Below, piece by piece: positions 8,740-16,788 of a stretch of 64,000 nucleotides of DNA. The stretch spans positions 310,001 through 374,000 of the forward strand of contig NZ_JOJL01000004.1 of the NCBI RefSeq assembly GCF_000721705.1, written 5' to 3'. Position numbers and translations under genes: made by a program. This stretch comes from Actinoplanes subtropicus. GTDB lineage: Bacteria > Actinomycetota > Actinomycetes > Mycobacteriales > Micromonosporaceae. The notes below the pieces were generated by a model, which worked only from the letters and a program-made list of their open reading frames with translations, was not told the DNA's origin and did no database searches. Numbering within the stretch: the stretch's first letter is position 1; each line of letters opens with the position of its first letter.

Positions 8740-10017
8740 GTGCTGCTGCTCCTGCTTGCGCTGGGTCTCGCCGCTTTCACGGCCGGCTCCTTGGTGCCGT
8801 CCGTCGGCGCGCCGATCTTCGCGGTCGTCGGGGGAGTGCTGCTGAGCCCGCTAGCCCGCTACCTAGCGAGCCGGCCGCTACGCCGAGCTTCCTTCTGCTG
8901 TGAAGAGGAAGCGGGGCAGGAAGGCGCGGTCGGGCGTGACAGCTCGGACCTGAGCGACGGCGCGGCGGGGCGTGACGGCGCGGCGGGGCGTGGCGGCGCG
9001 GCGGGGCGTGGCCGCGCGGCGGGGTGTGGCCGCGCGGCGGGGTGTGGCCGCGCGGCGGGGTGTGGCGGCGCGGCGGGGTGTGGCGGCGCGGCGGAGCGTG
9101 GCGGCGCGGCGGGGCGTAGCGGCGCGGCGGGGTGGGAAGAGCGGGGGCGGCTCGGAAGCCTCGTAGGCCGCTCCGGGTTGGTGTCGTGGGCGGAGCCTGT
9201 CGTGGGCGGGGTGCGTGCCATGCGGCGGGAGTCGGTGCTCGCGGTCGCGAAGGGGCCGGTTCTGCGGTTCTCGATCGTGCTGTTGGGTGCGCAACTCTCG
9301 CTCGGTGAGGTGGCCTCGGTCGGCGTCGGTTCCTTGCCGGTCATGCTGGGGACTCTTGGCGTCTGTCTGCTGCTCGCCTGGCTGGTCGGGCGCCAGCTGG
9401 GGATATCGGGGGATCTCCGGACGCTCATCGGAGTTGGGACCGGGATCTGTGGCGCCTCCGCGATCGCGGCAGTCACGCCCGCGCTGCGCGCGAGGAGCAG
9501 CGATGTCGCGTACGCCGTCTCGACGATTTTCTTCTTCAATGTGGCGGCGGTGCTGGTCTTTCCGGGGCTCGGGCATCTTCTCGGGCTCGATCAGCGGGCC
9601 TTCGGGCTCTTCGCGGGCACCGCCGTCAACGACACCAGCGCCGTCGTCGCGGCCGCCGCCAGTTACGGGCCGGTCGCCGCTCAGCACGCCGTGGTGGTCA
9701 AGCTGGTGCGGACGCTGATGATCGTCCCGGTGACCTTGGTGCTGTCGAAGGGGACCAACGCGCCCAAGCCGTGGTTCCTCGGGGCGTTCCTGCTGGTCGC
9801 GGCGGCGCACACGCTCGGGCTCGTACCGGATGGCCTGCAACCGTTCCTGCACCGGCTCGCTCTGCTCTGCGTCGCGGTCGCCCTGGCCGCCGTCGGCCTC
9901 TCGACCGACGTCGCGGGCCTGCGGCGGGCGGGTGCGCGCCCGCTCCTGCTCGGGCTGATCCTCTGGATCGCGGTCGGCGCTGCCAGCCTTGGCCTGCAGC
10001 GGCTCACCGGCGTGTGA
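8740..10017 (+). CDS. YeiH-family putative sulfate exporter with an inserted repeat loop
   Basis: A 425-residue multi-pass membrane protein of the UPF0324/YeiH family. Recognisable parts are LVPSVGAPIFAVVGGVLLSP (segment 1), RFSIVLLGAQLSLGEV, GVGTGICGASAIAAVTPALR and GLFAGTAVNDTSAVVAAA. About 60 residues after the start, where relatives have a short loop, there is an in-frame insert of ten six-residue repeats (GAAGRG, RAAGCG and variants) with flanks rich in Gly, Arg and Cys. The GTG at 8740 is used, but GGAGAG is very close to it, so the start is approximate. A LysR gene follows after 13 nt. Confidence 0.82.
   Translation: MLLLLLALGLAAFTAGSLVPSVGAPIFAVVGGVLLSPLARYLASRPLRRASFCCEEEAGQEGAVGRDSSDLSDGAAGRDGAAGRGGAAGRGRAAGCGRAAGCGRAAGCGGAAGCGGAAERGGAAGRSGAAGWEERGRLGSLVGRSGLVSWAEPVVGGVRAMRRESVLAVAKGPVLRFSIVLLGAQLSLGEVASVGVGSLPVMLGTLGVCLLLAWLVGRQLGISGDLRTLIGVGTGICGASAIAAVTPALRARSSDVAYAVSTIFFFNVAAVLVFPGLGHLLGLDQRAFGLFAGTAVNDTSAVVAAAASYGPVAAQHAVVVKLVRTLMIVPVTLVLSKGTNAPKPWFLGAFLLVAAAHTLGLVPDGLQPFLHRLALLCVAVALAAVGLSTDVAGLRRAGARPLLLGLILWIAVGAASLGLQRLTGV
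8959..9138 (+). repeat. In-frame 18-bp tandem repeat inside the YeiH-family gene
   Basis: Ten consecutive 18-bp units (core GGCGCGGCGGGGCGTGGC, with CGT/TGT and GGC/CGC variation) encode GAAGR/CG hexapeptides. The period is a multiple of three, so copy-number change keeps the frame. The array sits in a predicted loop between membrane segments and is absent from typical family members. Confidence 0.9.
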
Positions 10018-10030
10018 CAGACTGCGCGCG

Positions 10031-10945
10031 ATGCCCCTGCCGCCCTGGATCAGCGATCTGCCCGCCCTTGACCTGCTGCTCTCGGTGGCCGAGACCGGCA
10101 GTGTCGGGCGTGCCGCCCAGGCGCACGGGATCAGTCAGCCCAGCGCCAGCGCCCGCCTCGCCCGGCTCGAACGGCGGCTCGGCGTTCCGCTTCTCGTCCG
10201 CTCCCGGCGCGGCAGCCTGCTCACCCCGGCCGGCCAGGCCGTTGCGGTCTGGACGCAGCAGGTGGTCGGGGCCGCGCACACCCTCGCCGACGGCGTGCTC
10301 ACCCTGCGCGCCGACCGGGCCGCCCGGCTGCGCGTCGCCGCCAGCCTCACCGTCGCCGAATACATGCTGCCCGCCTGGCTTCTCGGGTTGCGCCGCACCC
10401 ACCCGGACACCGAGATCTCCGCCGAGGTCTCCAACAGTCACGGCGTCTGCTCGATGGTCCGCTCCGGCACGGCCGACCTGGGTTTCGTCGAGTCCCCGGA
10501 CATCCCGGCCGACCTGAGCCGCCGCCGCGTCGGCGAGGACCGGGTCGCGCTGGTCGTGTCGGCCGGCTATCCGCTCGCCGCGCGGGCCGGTCAGGCCCTG
10601 GCGATCGCCGACCTCCTGGAACAGCCGCTGCTGCTGCGCGAGCCGGGCTCCGGCACCCGCGACACCTTCCTCGGTGCCGTCGAGAAGGCCCTCGGAACGA
10701 TGCCGCCACTGCCGCACGCCACCAGCCTCGGCTCGACCACCACGATTCTGGCCACCGCCCGGGCCGGCGGCGGCATCGGCGTGGTGAGTGCCCGCGCGGC
10801 CGAAGAAAAAGGGGAGCTGGTCGAACTGCGCGTGCCCGGCCTCGACCTGCGTCGCCCGCTGCACGCCGTTTGGCTCGGCAAGCGGCCGTCGCCGCTGGCG
10901 GAGGACCTGATGCGGCAGGTCAGCGACCCGACGTCACCCGCTTGA
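10031..10945 (+). CDS. LysR-family transcriptional regulator
   Basis: A 304-residue regulator. The ATG at 10031 is preferred to an upstream in-frame start that would overlap the exporter gene. The N-terminal winged helix-turn-helix (about residues 8-70) reads LLSVAETGSVGRAAQAHGIS, then QPSASARLARLERRLGVPLL. It is followed by a periplasmic-binding-protein-like effector domain (RVAASLTVAEYMLPAWLLGL, LGFVESPDI, LLLREPGSGTRDTF). The last motif resembles CysB/CmpR-type regulators of anion or sulfur metabolism. It lies 13 nt after the exporter gene, and the palindrome at 8660-8688 is its likely operator. Confidence 0.9.
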   Translation: MPLPPWISDLPALDLLLSVAETGSVGRAAQAHGISQPSASARLARLERRLGVPLLVRSRRGSLLTPAGQAVAVWTQQVVGAAHTLADGVLTLRADRAARLRVAASLTVAEYMLPAWLLGLRRTHPDTEISAEVSNSHGVCSMVRSGTADLGFVESPDIPADLSRRRVGEDRVALVVSAGYPLAARAGQALAIADLLEQPLLLREPGSGTRDTFLGAVEKALGTMPPLPHATSLGSTTTILATARAGGGIGVVSARAAEEKGELVELRVPGLDLRRPLHAVWLGKRPSPLAEDLMRQVSDPTSPA

Positions 10946-11414
10946 CGAACCCGTTGAGGTTGGTCAGCGCCCGATCCACCCGCTCGTCGAGGGTGAGCGT
11001 CTCCTCCTGGCGTACCAGCCGGCCGCGCGGCTGCTTCTTTCCCCGCAGGTAGAGCGAGCAGGCCAGGTCGCTGCAGATGTACTCGCCGACCGTGTTCCCG
11101 TTCCGGCCCGCCGCCCCGGCCAGCGGTGCCACGAAAAGTGTCACCCCGTCGGACGTGTGCCCGGTGTTGCAGATCCGGCACATGCTGGACCGCATCGCGG
11201 TGCCGGGCCGCGCGGTGGGCCTCCGCATCACGATCCCGACATGTCCGGATGTGACGAGAAGTGCTCGCTGCGGCGCTCCGGGGTCGGTCCAGCCCAGGAA
11301 GTCGAGATCTCCCCACGGCACGGCGGCCAGCTCCGGCACCTTGATCCGCCCCGCCTCGCCCCGGCTGCAGTTGGCGAAACTCGCGCGGATCTCCGGCTCG
11401 GTCAGTGGTTCCAT
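10920..11414 (-). CDS. FBP-family protein with treble-clef zinc finger (EF-G-binding type)
   Basis: A 164-residue protein starting at ATG 11414. The N-terminal half (MEPLTEPEIRASFANCSRGE, WGDLDFLGWTDP) and the C-terminal zinc finger with CRIC and CSDLAC ligand pairs match the FBP domain family. These are actinobacterial proteins related to the zinc-finger part of the elongation factor G-binding FusB family. RNA-polymerase or ribosome-linked roles are possible but not shown here. The gene converges on lysR and overlaps its 3' end by 26 nt. The nearby LPMO gene is divergent from its start. Confidence 0.78.
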   Translation of the reverse strand: MEPLTEPEIRASFANCSRGEAGRIKVPELAAVPWGDLDFLGWTDPGAPQRALLVTSGHVGIVMRRPTARPGTAMRSSMCRICNTGHTSDGVTLFVAPLAGAAGRNGNTVGEYICSDLACSLYLRGKKQPRGRLVRQEETLTLDERVDRALTNLNGFVKRVTSGR

Positions 11415-11523
11415 CCGGCGAACGCTAACCGATGACCCCGGTCCGGGCACCCCATTAACGAGCCATCGAAAAACTTCACTGGATCTGTTTACTGTTAACA
11501 CTCTTTAGACTTATGTTGGCGGC

Positions 11524-12258
11524 ATGCGACGTAGGTTCACACTCCCCGCACTGATCGTCGGCGTGACCGTCGCCTCGCTCCTGGTGGCGGTCTCACCGGC
11601 CTCGGCCCACGGCTACATCTCCTCGCCACCCAGCCGGCAGGCCAACTGCGCCAGCGGCGCGGTTCCCCATTGCGGCGACATCATCTACGAGCCGCAAAGC
11701 GTGGAGGCGCCCAAGGGCTCGACGCTCTGCAACGGCGGCGGCTCCCGCTTCGCCGTGCTCAACGACAACAGCCAACCTTGGCCGTACGCCGCGGTGGGCA
11801 GGACGGTGACCTTCAGCTGGGTCATCACGGCCCGGCACTCCACCGCCACCTGGGAGTACTTCATCGGCGGCACGCTGCTCGCGTCCTTCGACGACGGCGG
11901 CGCCCAGCCCGGCGCCACCAAGCAGCACACGGTCGGCATGGGCAACTTCACCGGCCGGCAGACGATCCTCGCCCGGTGGAACATCGCCGACACGGCGAAC
12001 GCCTTCTACTCCTGTGTGGACGTGAACATCGGCGGCGGCACCACCCCGCCACCCACTCCGCCGCCGACCACCGCACCCACCACCGCCCCGACGCCGACGC
12101 CGACCGCCACTCCCGGCGGAACCTGGAAGGCCGGCGCCGCGTACCAGGTCGGGGACGTCGTCACCGACAACGGCATCTCGTACCGTTGCCGGCAGGCGCA
12201 CACCGCCATCGCCGGCTGGGAGCCGCCCAACGTGCCGGCGCTGTGGCTCGCCATCTGA
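11524..12258 (+). CDS. Secreted AA10 lytic polysaccharide monooxygenase with CBM5/12
   Basis: A 244-residue exported copper enzyme that oxidatively cleaves chitin or cellulose chains. A signal peptide (RRR, hydrophobic core, SPASA) is followed directly by HGYISSPPSR, so cleavage exposes the N-terminal His of the copper brace. The second brace His is in TARHSTATWEYF. Paired Cys residues (NCAS, HCGD, TLCN, YSCVD) suggest disulfides. A Pro/Thr linker (TTPPPTPPPTTAPTT) leads to a C-terminal CBM5/12 module (WKAGAAYQVGDVV, then YRCRQAHTAIAGWEPP), a common chitin-binding fold. Substrate preference cannot be decided from sequence alone. An AT-rich promoter region precedes it. Confidence 0.93.
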   Translation: MRRRFTLPALIVGVTVASLLVAVSPASAHGYISSPPSRQANCASGAVPHCGDIIYEPQSVEAPKGSTLCNGGGSRFAVLNDNSQPWPYAAVGRTVTFSWVITARHSTATWEYFIGGTLLASFDDGGAQPGATKQHTVGMGNFTGRQTILARWNIADTANAFYSCVDVNIGGGTTPPPTPPPTTAPTTAPTPTPTATPGGTWKAGAAYQVGDVVTDNGISYRCRQAHTAIAGWEPPNVPALWLAI

Positions 12259-12265
12259 TCCGGCC

Positions 12266-12284
12266 CGGGACCGGGCTGGTCCCG
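12266..12284. terminator. Terminator-like hairpin after the LPMO gene
   Basis: CGGGACC (12266-12272) and GGTCCCG (12278-12284) form a perfect 7-bp stem with a 5-nt loop just after the LPMO stop. There is no T-run, which is common in high-GC terminators. I see no gene or other clear signal in the rest of the spacer, 12285-12587. Confidence 0.5.
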
Positions 12285-12587
12285 ATCGCGGTGCCGGTCG
12301 CCGGCTGCGCCCCGGCACGCCGACCCGCCGGCGGGCGAGCACGCCGGCCGTGGCGCGCCGCGAAGACCTCAAACAACTTCCCGGACCGATTTCGACCGTA
12401 CGGCGGTGAGCCTGCTCCGGGGAGACTGCCAACTGCGTGGAGGCGTCCCGGAGGGAGGAGTCGGGCGGCGCCTGTCCACCCACCCGCGCCCTGACGGCGA
12501 CCCGGACCTGGCGCCGGCAGTCCCCGATCAAGCGCCTGCTCACCCTGGCGACGACCCGGTGGCCCGGTTCCGCGTACGGTGTCAGGC

Positions 12588-13112
12588 ATGCCGGAGTTGA
12601 TCGCGCCCACCACCCGCCTGCATGCCGCCTGGATCGCGTCGCGCGACGAGTGGGGGCGCGGCGTCCACCAGGACGGCGCGGGCATGCGGCCGCAGGACGA
12701 GTACGACACGCCCGCAGGGTTCGCCCGCTGGGTGGCGAGGCTGATCACCGAGGAGGACACCAGCATCCCGCCTGCCCCGGACTGGGTTCACTGCACGTAT
12801 CGCTGGATGGTCGAGGGGGATCGGGTGCTCGGCGCGATCTCGCTGCGGCACGGCCTCAACGACTGGCTGATCAATGTGGGCGGGCACATCGGCTACGGGG
12901 TGCGGCCGTCGGAGCGGCGGAAGGGGCTCGCGAGCTGGGCGCTCGGGCTGACTCTGGACGAGGCGCGCAAGCTGGGACTCGAGCAGGTGCTGATCACCTG
13001 CCGGGTCATGAACGTCGCGTCGGCGCGGACGATCGAGAAGGCCGGCGGGGTGTTCGAGGACATTCGCGGCGCGGGCGACGACCGGGTCCGTCGATACTGG
13101 ATCCCGCTCTGA
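12588..13112 (+). CDS. GNAT-family N-acetyltransferase
   Basis: A 174-residue acetyltransferase using acetyl-CoA. ATG 12588 is chosen; an in-frame GTG lies 9 nt upstream. The fold is shown by VLGAISLRHGLN (strand 4), GHIGYGVRPSERRKGLASWA (motif A, the pyrophosphate-binding R/Q-x-x-G/A loop in the form RRKGLA), then CRVMNVASARTIEKAGGVFE (motif B). The substrate is unknown; many close relatives act on small molecules or protein N-termini. It is transcribed alone, and a convergent membrane-protein gene begins 6 bp after its stop. Confidence 0.85.
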   Translation: MPELIAPTTRLHAAWIASRDEWGRGVHQDGAGMRPQDEYDTPAGFARWVARLITEEDTSIPPAPDWVHCTYRWMVEGDRVLGAISLRHGLNDWLINVGGHIGYGVRPSERRKGLASWALGLTLDEARKLGLEQVLITCRVMNVASARTIEKAGGVFEDIRGAGDDRVRRYWIPL

Positions 13113-13118
13113 GGAGAC

Positions 13119-13859
13119 CTAGGAAGCGGCCGGCGGGCGTCGCTGCCGCTGCGGTCGGTTCTGCGCGGCCGGCCGCGCGCCCGGGCGTCGTCCAGGAGGG
13201 AACTGCCGCACGTTGCGCGGCGACGATTGTTCTCCTACGGGGGACTCGTCCGTTTCGTCTGGAGGAGCCGGGTTGTCAGTGGCCGGGTCGGCGTCGGCCG
13301 CGCCGGCCGCGGGTGAGGCGAGGCCGGATGAGGCTGGATCGGCGGCCGCCGGACCTGCCTGCCGCGGCATGCGGGGCCCCCGCCGGCCGGGCCAGAACCG
13401 CATCTCGACACCACCTGCCCGCGGCCGGGCCCACAATAGCGGCACCCCAAGCGGCACCACGACCACAGCAACGATCAGCGCCGGCAACCAATAGCGGACC
13501 CCGCCCGTGACCACCAGCCCGGCGAGCAGCCCCAGCGAGACCAGCGCCATCCACACCAGAACCCGCTGACCACTGCGTGCGGCGGCCGGCACCACGAAGA
13601 GCACATGCATTGCCAACAGGGCGACCAGCAGCGCCCGCACCGGCAGGTGATCGCCGAAGCCGACGACGGCGAGCAGGACGACGAAGGCGGCGGTCCAGTA
13701 CCGCAGCGAACCGGCCCGCAGCAGGAGGAATCCGATGATCACCCAGATCGAGATGATCACCGACGTGGTCGCTTCGAATCCGCTGATCATCCAAGCGTAA
13801 TCGGGATCTTCGCGACTCTCATTCGCTGAGAAGGGTAAATTGTGTGCCACGTTCGGCAA
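13119..13859 (-). CDS. Membrane protein with Pro/Ala-rich cytoplasmic tail, function unknown
   Basis: I do not recognise this 246-residue protein. It has about five hydrophobic helices in residues 25-145 (SVIISIWVIIGFLLL, WTAAFVVLLAVVGF, ALLVALLAMHVLFVV, VWMALVSLGLLAGLVV and a last one ending in VPLGVPLLWA). A disordered tail of about 100 residues rich in Ala, Pro, Asp and Arg follows. The start is uncertain: GTG 13859 gives a 23-residue polar leader, while the Met before ISGFEATT, at about 13790, would start just before the first helix. Divergent from the Roco gene. Confidence 0.55.
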   Translation of the reverse strand: MPNVAHNLPFSANESREDPDYAWMISGFEATTSVIISIWVIIGFLLLRAGSLRYWTAAFVVLLAVVGFGDHLPVRALLVALLAMHVLFVVPAAARSGQRVLVWMALVSLGLLAGLVVTGGVRYWLPALIVAVVVVPLGVPLLWARPRAGGVEMRFWPGRRGPRMPRQAGPAAADPASSGLASPAAGAADADPATDNPAPPDETDESPVGEQSSPRNVRQFPPGRRPGARPAAQNRPQRQRRPPAAS

Positions 13860-14035
13860 CTACCCGGCTCCGCTCCGTGAAATTCGGTGAATATCCCCTC
13901 AGAAGGCGCGGCCGCGGCCCCGGTACCCGTTCGTGGGGATAGTGCGACGGCCGGCCCGGCAGCGCGGACCGCCTGAGTACCATGTCGCGACACGCCCCGG
14001 AATCTCCGGCTAGATGATCGGAACGCTGCATCGAA

Positions 14036-15691
14036 ATGATGTCTTTGGATGAGGCTCTCGAGGAAGCCCGGCGAACCGGCAGATTCGAAGTCGAGAACCT
14101 ACAGATGCGGGAAATTCCCACGGAACTTGCTGAAATCCGCGATCTTCGCGAGGTGCGGGTGGCTTCCTGCGGCCTCGCGACGCTGCCTGATTGGTTTGCT
14201 GATCGGCCGGTGGAATCGCTGGATCTTATCGGAAACGGTTTGTCGCAGCTCCCCCCGGTGATCCTGGAGATGTCGACTCTTCGGCACCTGGGGATGTCCA
14301 ACAATCAGATTTCATATCTTAGCCCGGAAATTGATCGCCTCGCGCGGCTGGAAGCGCTGGCGCTGTCGTTCTGCGGCCTCAGGTCATTACCTTCCTCGGT
14401 CCGTAATATGTCGCGTCTCGTCATGCTCGATCTGGGTTTCAACAGCCTCGGTGACCCGGACGCCCTCATTCTTTCCGAGAATATCGAGCAACTCGTCCTC
14501 TCCGGTAACGGTTTCCATGAAATTCCGCATGCCGTCCGCCGGCTGTCGAAGATCAGGGTCCTTGAGTGCAGTGCCGCCGGAACCCACAGTCGCGGTTACA
14601 ACCTAGAGGTCAGGAGTCGTGGTCCGGTAATTCGGGGCCACTTGCGACGGGTCATCGGATCGAGCCCGGCGGGCCAGGGAAAAATCGAGGTGTGGCCGTC
14701 GTGGTTGTCCGGCGTGTCCACGCTGGAATGGATCGACCTCTCGGGTCAGCGGATCAAAAGCGTCCCTGAGTCGATCGGCCGACTCCGGAATCTCGAAGGC
14801 TTGCTGTTGCCCGGGAATCTGTTGCAGCGCCTTCCGGATTCGCTTTGCGAACTCAGCGCCCTGAAGGTGCTCAGCGTCGAGCAGAATCAAATCTCCGCAC
14901 TGCCGGAAAACCTCCACACTTTGTCCGGGCTGTCCTTCCTCGGAGTCGAGGGTAACGATCTTCCTCTCCCGCCGGAGGTGCTGTCGCAACCGGCCAAGCC
15001 GGACCGGATCTGGGACTATCTGGCCCGCACCGGGGAGGATCACCGCCATCTGGACGAAGCGAAAGTGCTGGTCGTCGGGGAGGGGTCGGTGGGCAAGAGC
15101 TCACTTGTTCGGCGCCTCACCCGGGGTGACTTCGACCCGGACGAGCGGAAGACCGAGGGGATCGACGTCACGCGATGGAGTCTGACCGCCGGCGGCGCGG
15201 AGATCGCCGTGAATCTGTGGGACTTCGGCGGCCAGGAGATCATGCATGCCACCCACCAGTTCTTCCTTACCCGCCGCAGCGTCTATCTGCTCGTCGTGGA
15301 TGCCCGGCAGAGCGAGGAACAGAACCGCATCGAGTATTGGCTGAAGCTGGTCCAGGGATTCTCCGCCGGTTCCCCGGTCATCCTGATCGGCAACAAATGC
15401 GACAAGTTCGGGCTCGACATCGACCAGCGCGGACTGCGGGAGAAGTATCCGGACATCGTCGACATCCTGGAGACGTCCTGCTTCGGCAACCTGGGAATCG
15501 ACGACGTCCGGGGTTCGCTGAGCCGTACGGTAGGGAGTCTGCCGCATGTCCGGGACTTGTTGCCCACCTCGTTCTTCATGGTGAAGAGTATTTGGAGGAG
15601 CTGGACGCCGACTACCTGCCTTTCGCCGACTACGAGCGATTGTGTTCGGAGCGGGGCGTGCGCACCGCCGCGTCGCAGGAGCTGCTGGTGA
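14036..15691 (+). CDS. Roco protein (LRR-Roc-COR GTPase), N-terminal part before a frameshift
   Basis: The N-terminal part is made of leucine-rich repeats of about 23 residues (residues 20-315; for example LDLIGNGLSQLPP and LLLPGNLLQRLPDSL). A Roc GTPase domain follows: P-loop GEGSVGKS (348-355), switch II WDFGGQE (395-401) and NKCD (453-456). The COR domain starts with LLPTSFFMVK. Then the frame becomes nonsense (IWRSWTPTT) and stops at 15691. The COR sequence resumes in the -1 frame at about 15586 (EYLEELDADYL), so one base appears to be missing near 15586. Codon usage is more AT-rich than in neighbours, hinting at transfer. The start is ATG 14036 or 14039. Confidence 0.85.
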   Translation: MMSLDEALEEARRTGRFEVENLQMREIPTELAEIRDLREVRVASCGLATLPDWFADRPVESLDLIGNGLSQLPPVILEMSTLRHLGMSNNQISYLSPEIDRLARLEALALSFCGLRSLPSSVRNMSRLVMLDLGFNSLGDPDALILSENIEQLVLSGNGFHEIPHAVRRLSKIRVLECSAAGTHSRGYNLEVRSRGPVIRGHLRRVIGSSPAGQGKIEVWPSWLSGVSTLEWIDLSGQRIKSVPESIGRLRNLEGLLLPGNLLQRLPDSLCELSALKVLSVEQNQISALPENLHTLSGLSFLGVEGNDLPLPPEVLSQPAKPDRIWDYLARTGEDHRHLDEAKVLVVGEGSVGKSSLVRRLTRGDFDPDERKTEGIDVTRWSLTAGGAEIAVNLWDFGGQEIMHATHQFFLTRRSVYLLVVDARQSEEQNRIEYWLKLVQGFSAGSPVILIGNKCDKFGLDIDQRGLREKYPDIVDILETSCFGNLGIDDVRGSLSRTVGSLPHVRDLLPTSFFMVKSIWRSWTPTTCLSPTTSDCVRSGACAPPRRRSCW

Positions 15692-16788
15692 GTTTTCTGC
15701 ACGATCTCGGCACGGTGCTGTGTTTCCGGTCGGACCCACGGCTGCGGGACACCAATATCCTGAATCCGAGCTGGGTGACCGGCGGCGTGTACCGGCTGCT
15801 CAACTCGCACGTGGCCGCCCAGGCGAAGGGCCTGCTCACCTGGCCGGATATCGACCTGATCCTGGATGGGCGGCAGTATCCGCCGGGCAAACGGCAATTC
15901 ATCATCGAGATGATGAAGAAGTTCGAACTCTGCTATGAGTCGGACGAGATTTTCCTGGTTCCCGACCTGCTGACGAAGGAAGAACCGGATACCGGCCGCT
16001 GGGACGACTCGCTTCACTTCGTCGTGCGGTACGGCGTGCTGCCCTCGAGCATCATCGGGCGGCTCGTGGTCCGTCTGCACCGGCTGATCAGCCGGGGAAC
16101 GGTTTGGCGTACCGGGGTGGTTTTCGTCATGGACGACACTCGTGCGCTGGTCAAGGCCGATCGCGAGGACGCCGTCCTCACCATCAGAGTGTCCGGGCCG
16201 GCCCGGAGCCGCCGTGGGCTGCTCACCGCGATCCGGGCCGAGCTGCGAGCGATCGAGCGCACCATTCCGGGCCTGGCGGGCGAGGAGCAGGTGCCGGTGC
16301 CCGGCCATCCGAACGTGTGGGTGCCCTACCGGCATCTGCTCAATCTGGAGTCGGCGGGAAGGGACGTCGTCGTCCCGCAGGGACTGGTCGACGAGTTCCC
16401 GATCGGTCAGCTGCTCGACGGTGTCGAGACCAGGACGGATCGCCTGCTGACCGGCCCGGCGCGGGACACCCGGCCGCCGGTGCGCGAGCCGGAGGCGCCG
16501 GAGCCGAGCGGCGAGGCGGACGGGAAGGCCTGGGGCCAGCGCCATACCTTCCTCCTGGGCGGCTTCCTCATCGGCGCGATGGTGGTGGTACTCGCCGCCT
16601 ACATCGTCGCCAGCAAGGTGATCGGCCAAGCCGCCGGCGCCGGCGCCGCGGTGCTCGCGCTGATCGTCGTGGTGGTGGTCGCGTTGGTCATGTTGCGCAC
16701 GGCGGGCCGCGTCGGCGAACAGACCATGCTGGACGGGATCAAGGAAGCGCTGAGCCATACCGGTACGGCCAAGGCCGACGAACCCTAG
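15586..16788 (+). CDS. Roco protein, C-terminal part: COR domain and two-helix membrane anchor
   Basis: A continuation of the upstream Roco gene in the -1 frame; no convincing independent start exists, which supports one split gene of about 916 residues. It continues the COR domain (YLEELDADYLPFADYERLC, LLVSFLHDLGTVLCF, NPSWVTGGVYRLLN, DLLTKEEPD) and a C-terminal COR beta region (VRYGVLPSSIIGRLVVRLHR, WRTGVVF). A linker of about 60 residues and two hydrophobic helices follow (FLLGGFLIGAMVVVLAAYIV and VLALIVVVVVALVML). The anchor would hold the GTPase at the membrane. COR domains dimerise and couple to GTPase state. The partner or output is unknown. Confidence 0.82.
   Translation, partial: EYLEELDADYLPFADYERLCSERGVRTAASQELLVSFLHDLGTVLCFRSDPRLRDTNILNPSWVTGGVYRLLNSHVAAQAKGLLTWPDIDLILDGRQYPPGKRQFIIEMMKKFELCYESDEIFLVPDLLTKEEPDTGRWDDSLHFVVRYGVLPSSIIGRLVVRLHRLISRGTVWRTGVVFVMDDTRALVKADREDAVLTIRVSGPARSRRGLLTAIRAELRAIERTIPGLAGEEQVPVPGHPNVWVPYRHLLNLESAGRDVVVPQGLVDEFPIGQLLDGVETRTDRLLTGPARDTRPPVREPEAPEPSGEADGKAWGQRHTFLLGGFLIGAMVVVLAAYIVASKVIGQAAGAGAAVLALIVVVVVALVMLRTAGRVGEQTMLDGIKEALSHTGTAKADEP

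Noticed and set aside
12285..12587. Additional gene between the LPMO and GNAT genes
   Set aside because: Open frames there are antisense or shadow sequences without a ribosome site or recognisable motifs.
15580..15600. Programmed -1 frameshift in the Roco gene
   Set aside because: No X-XXY-YYZ slippery sequence or downstream stem was seen at the junction.
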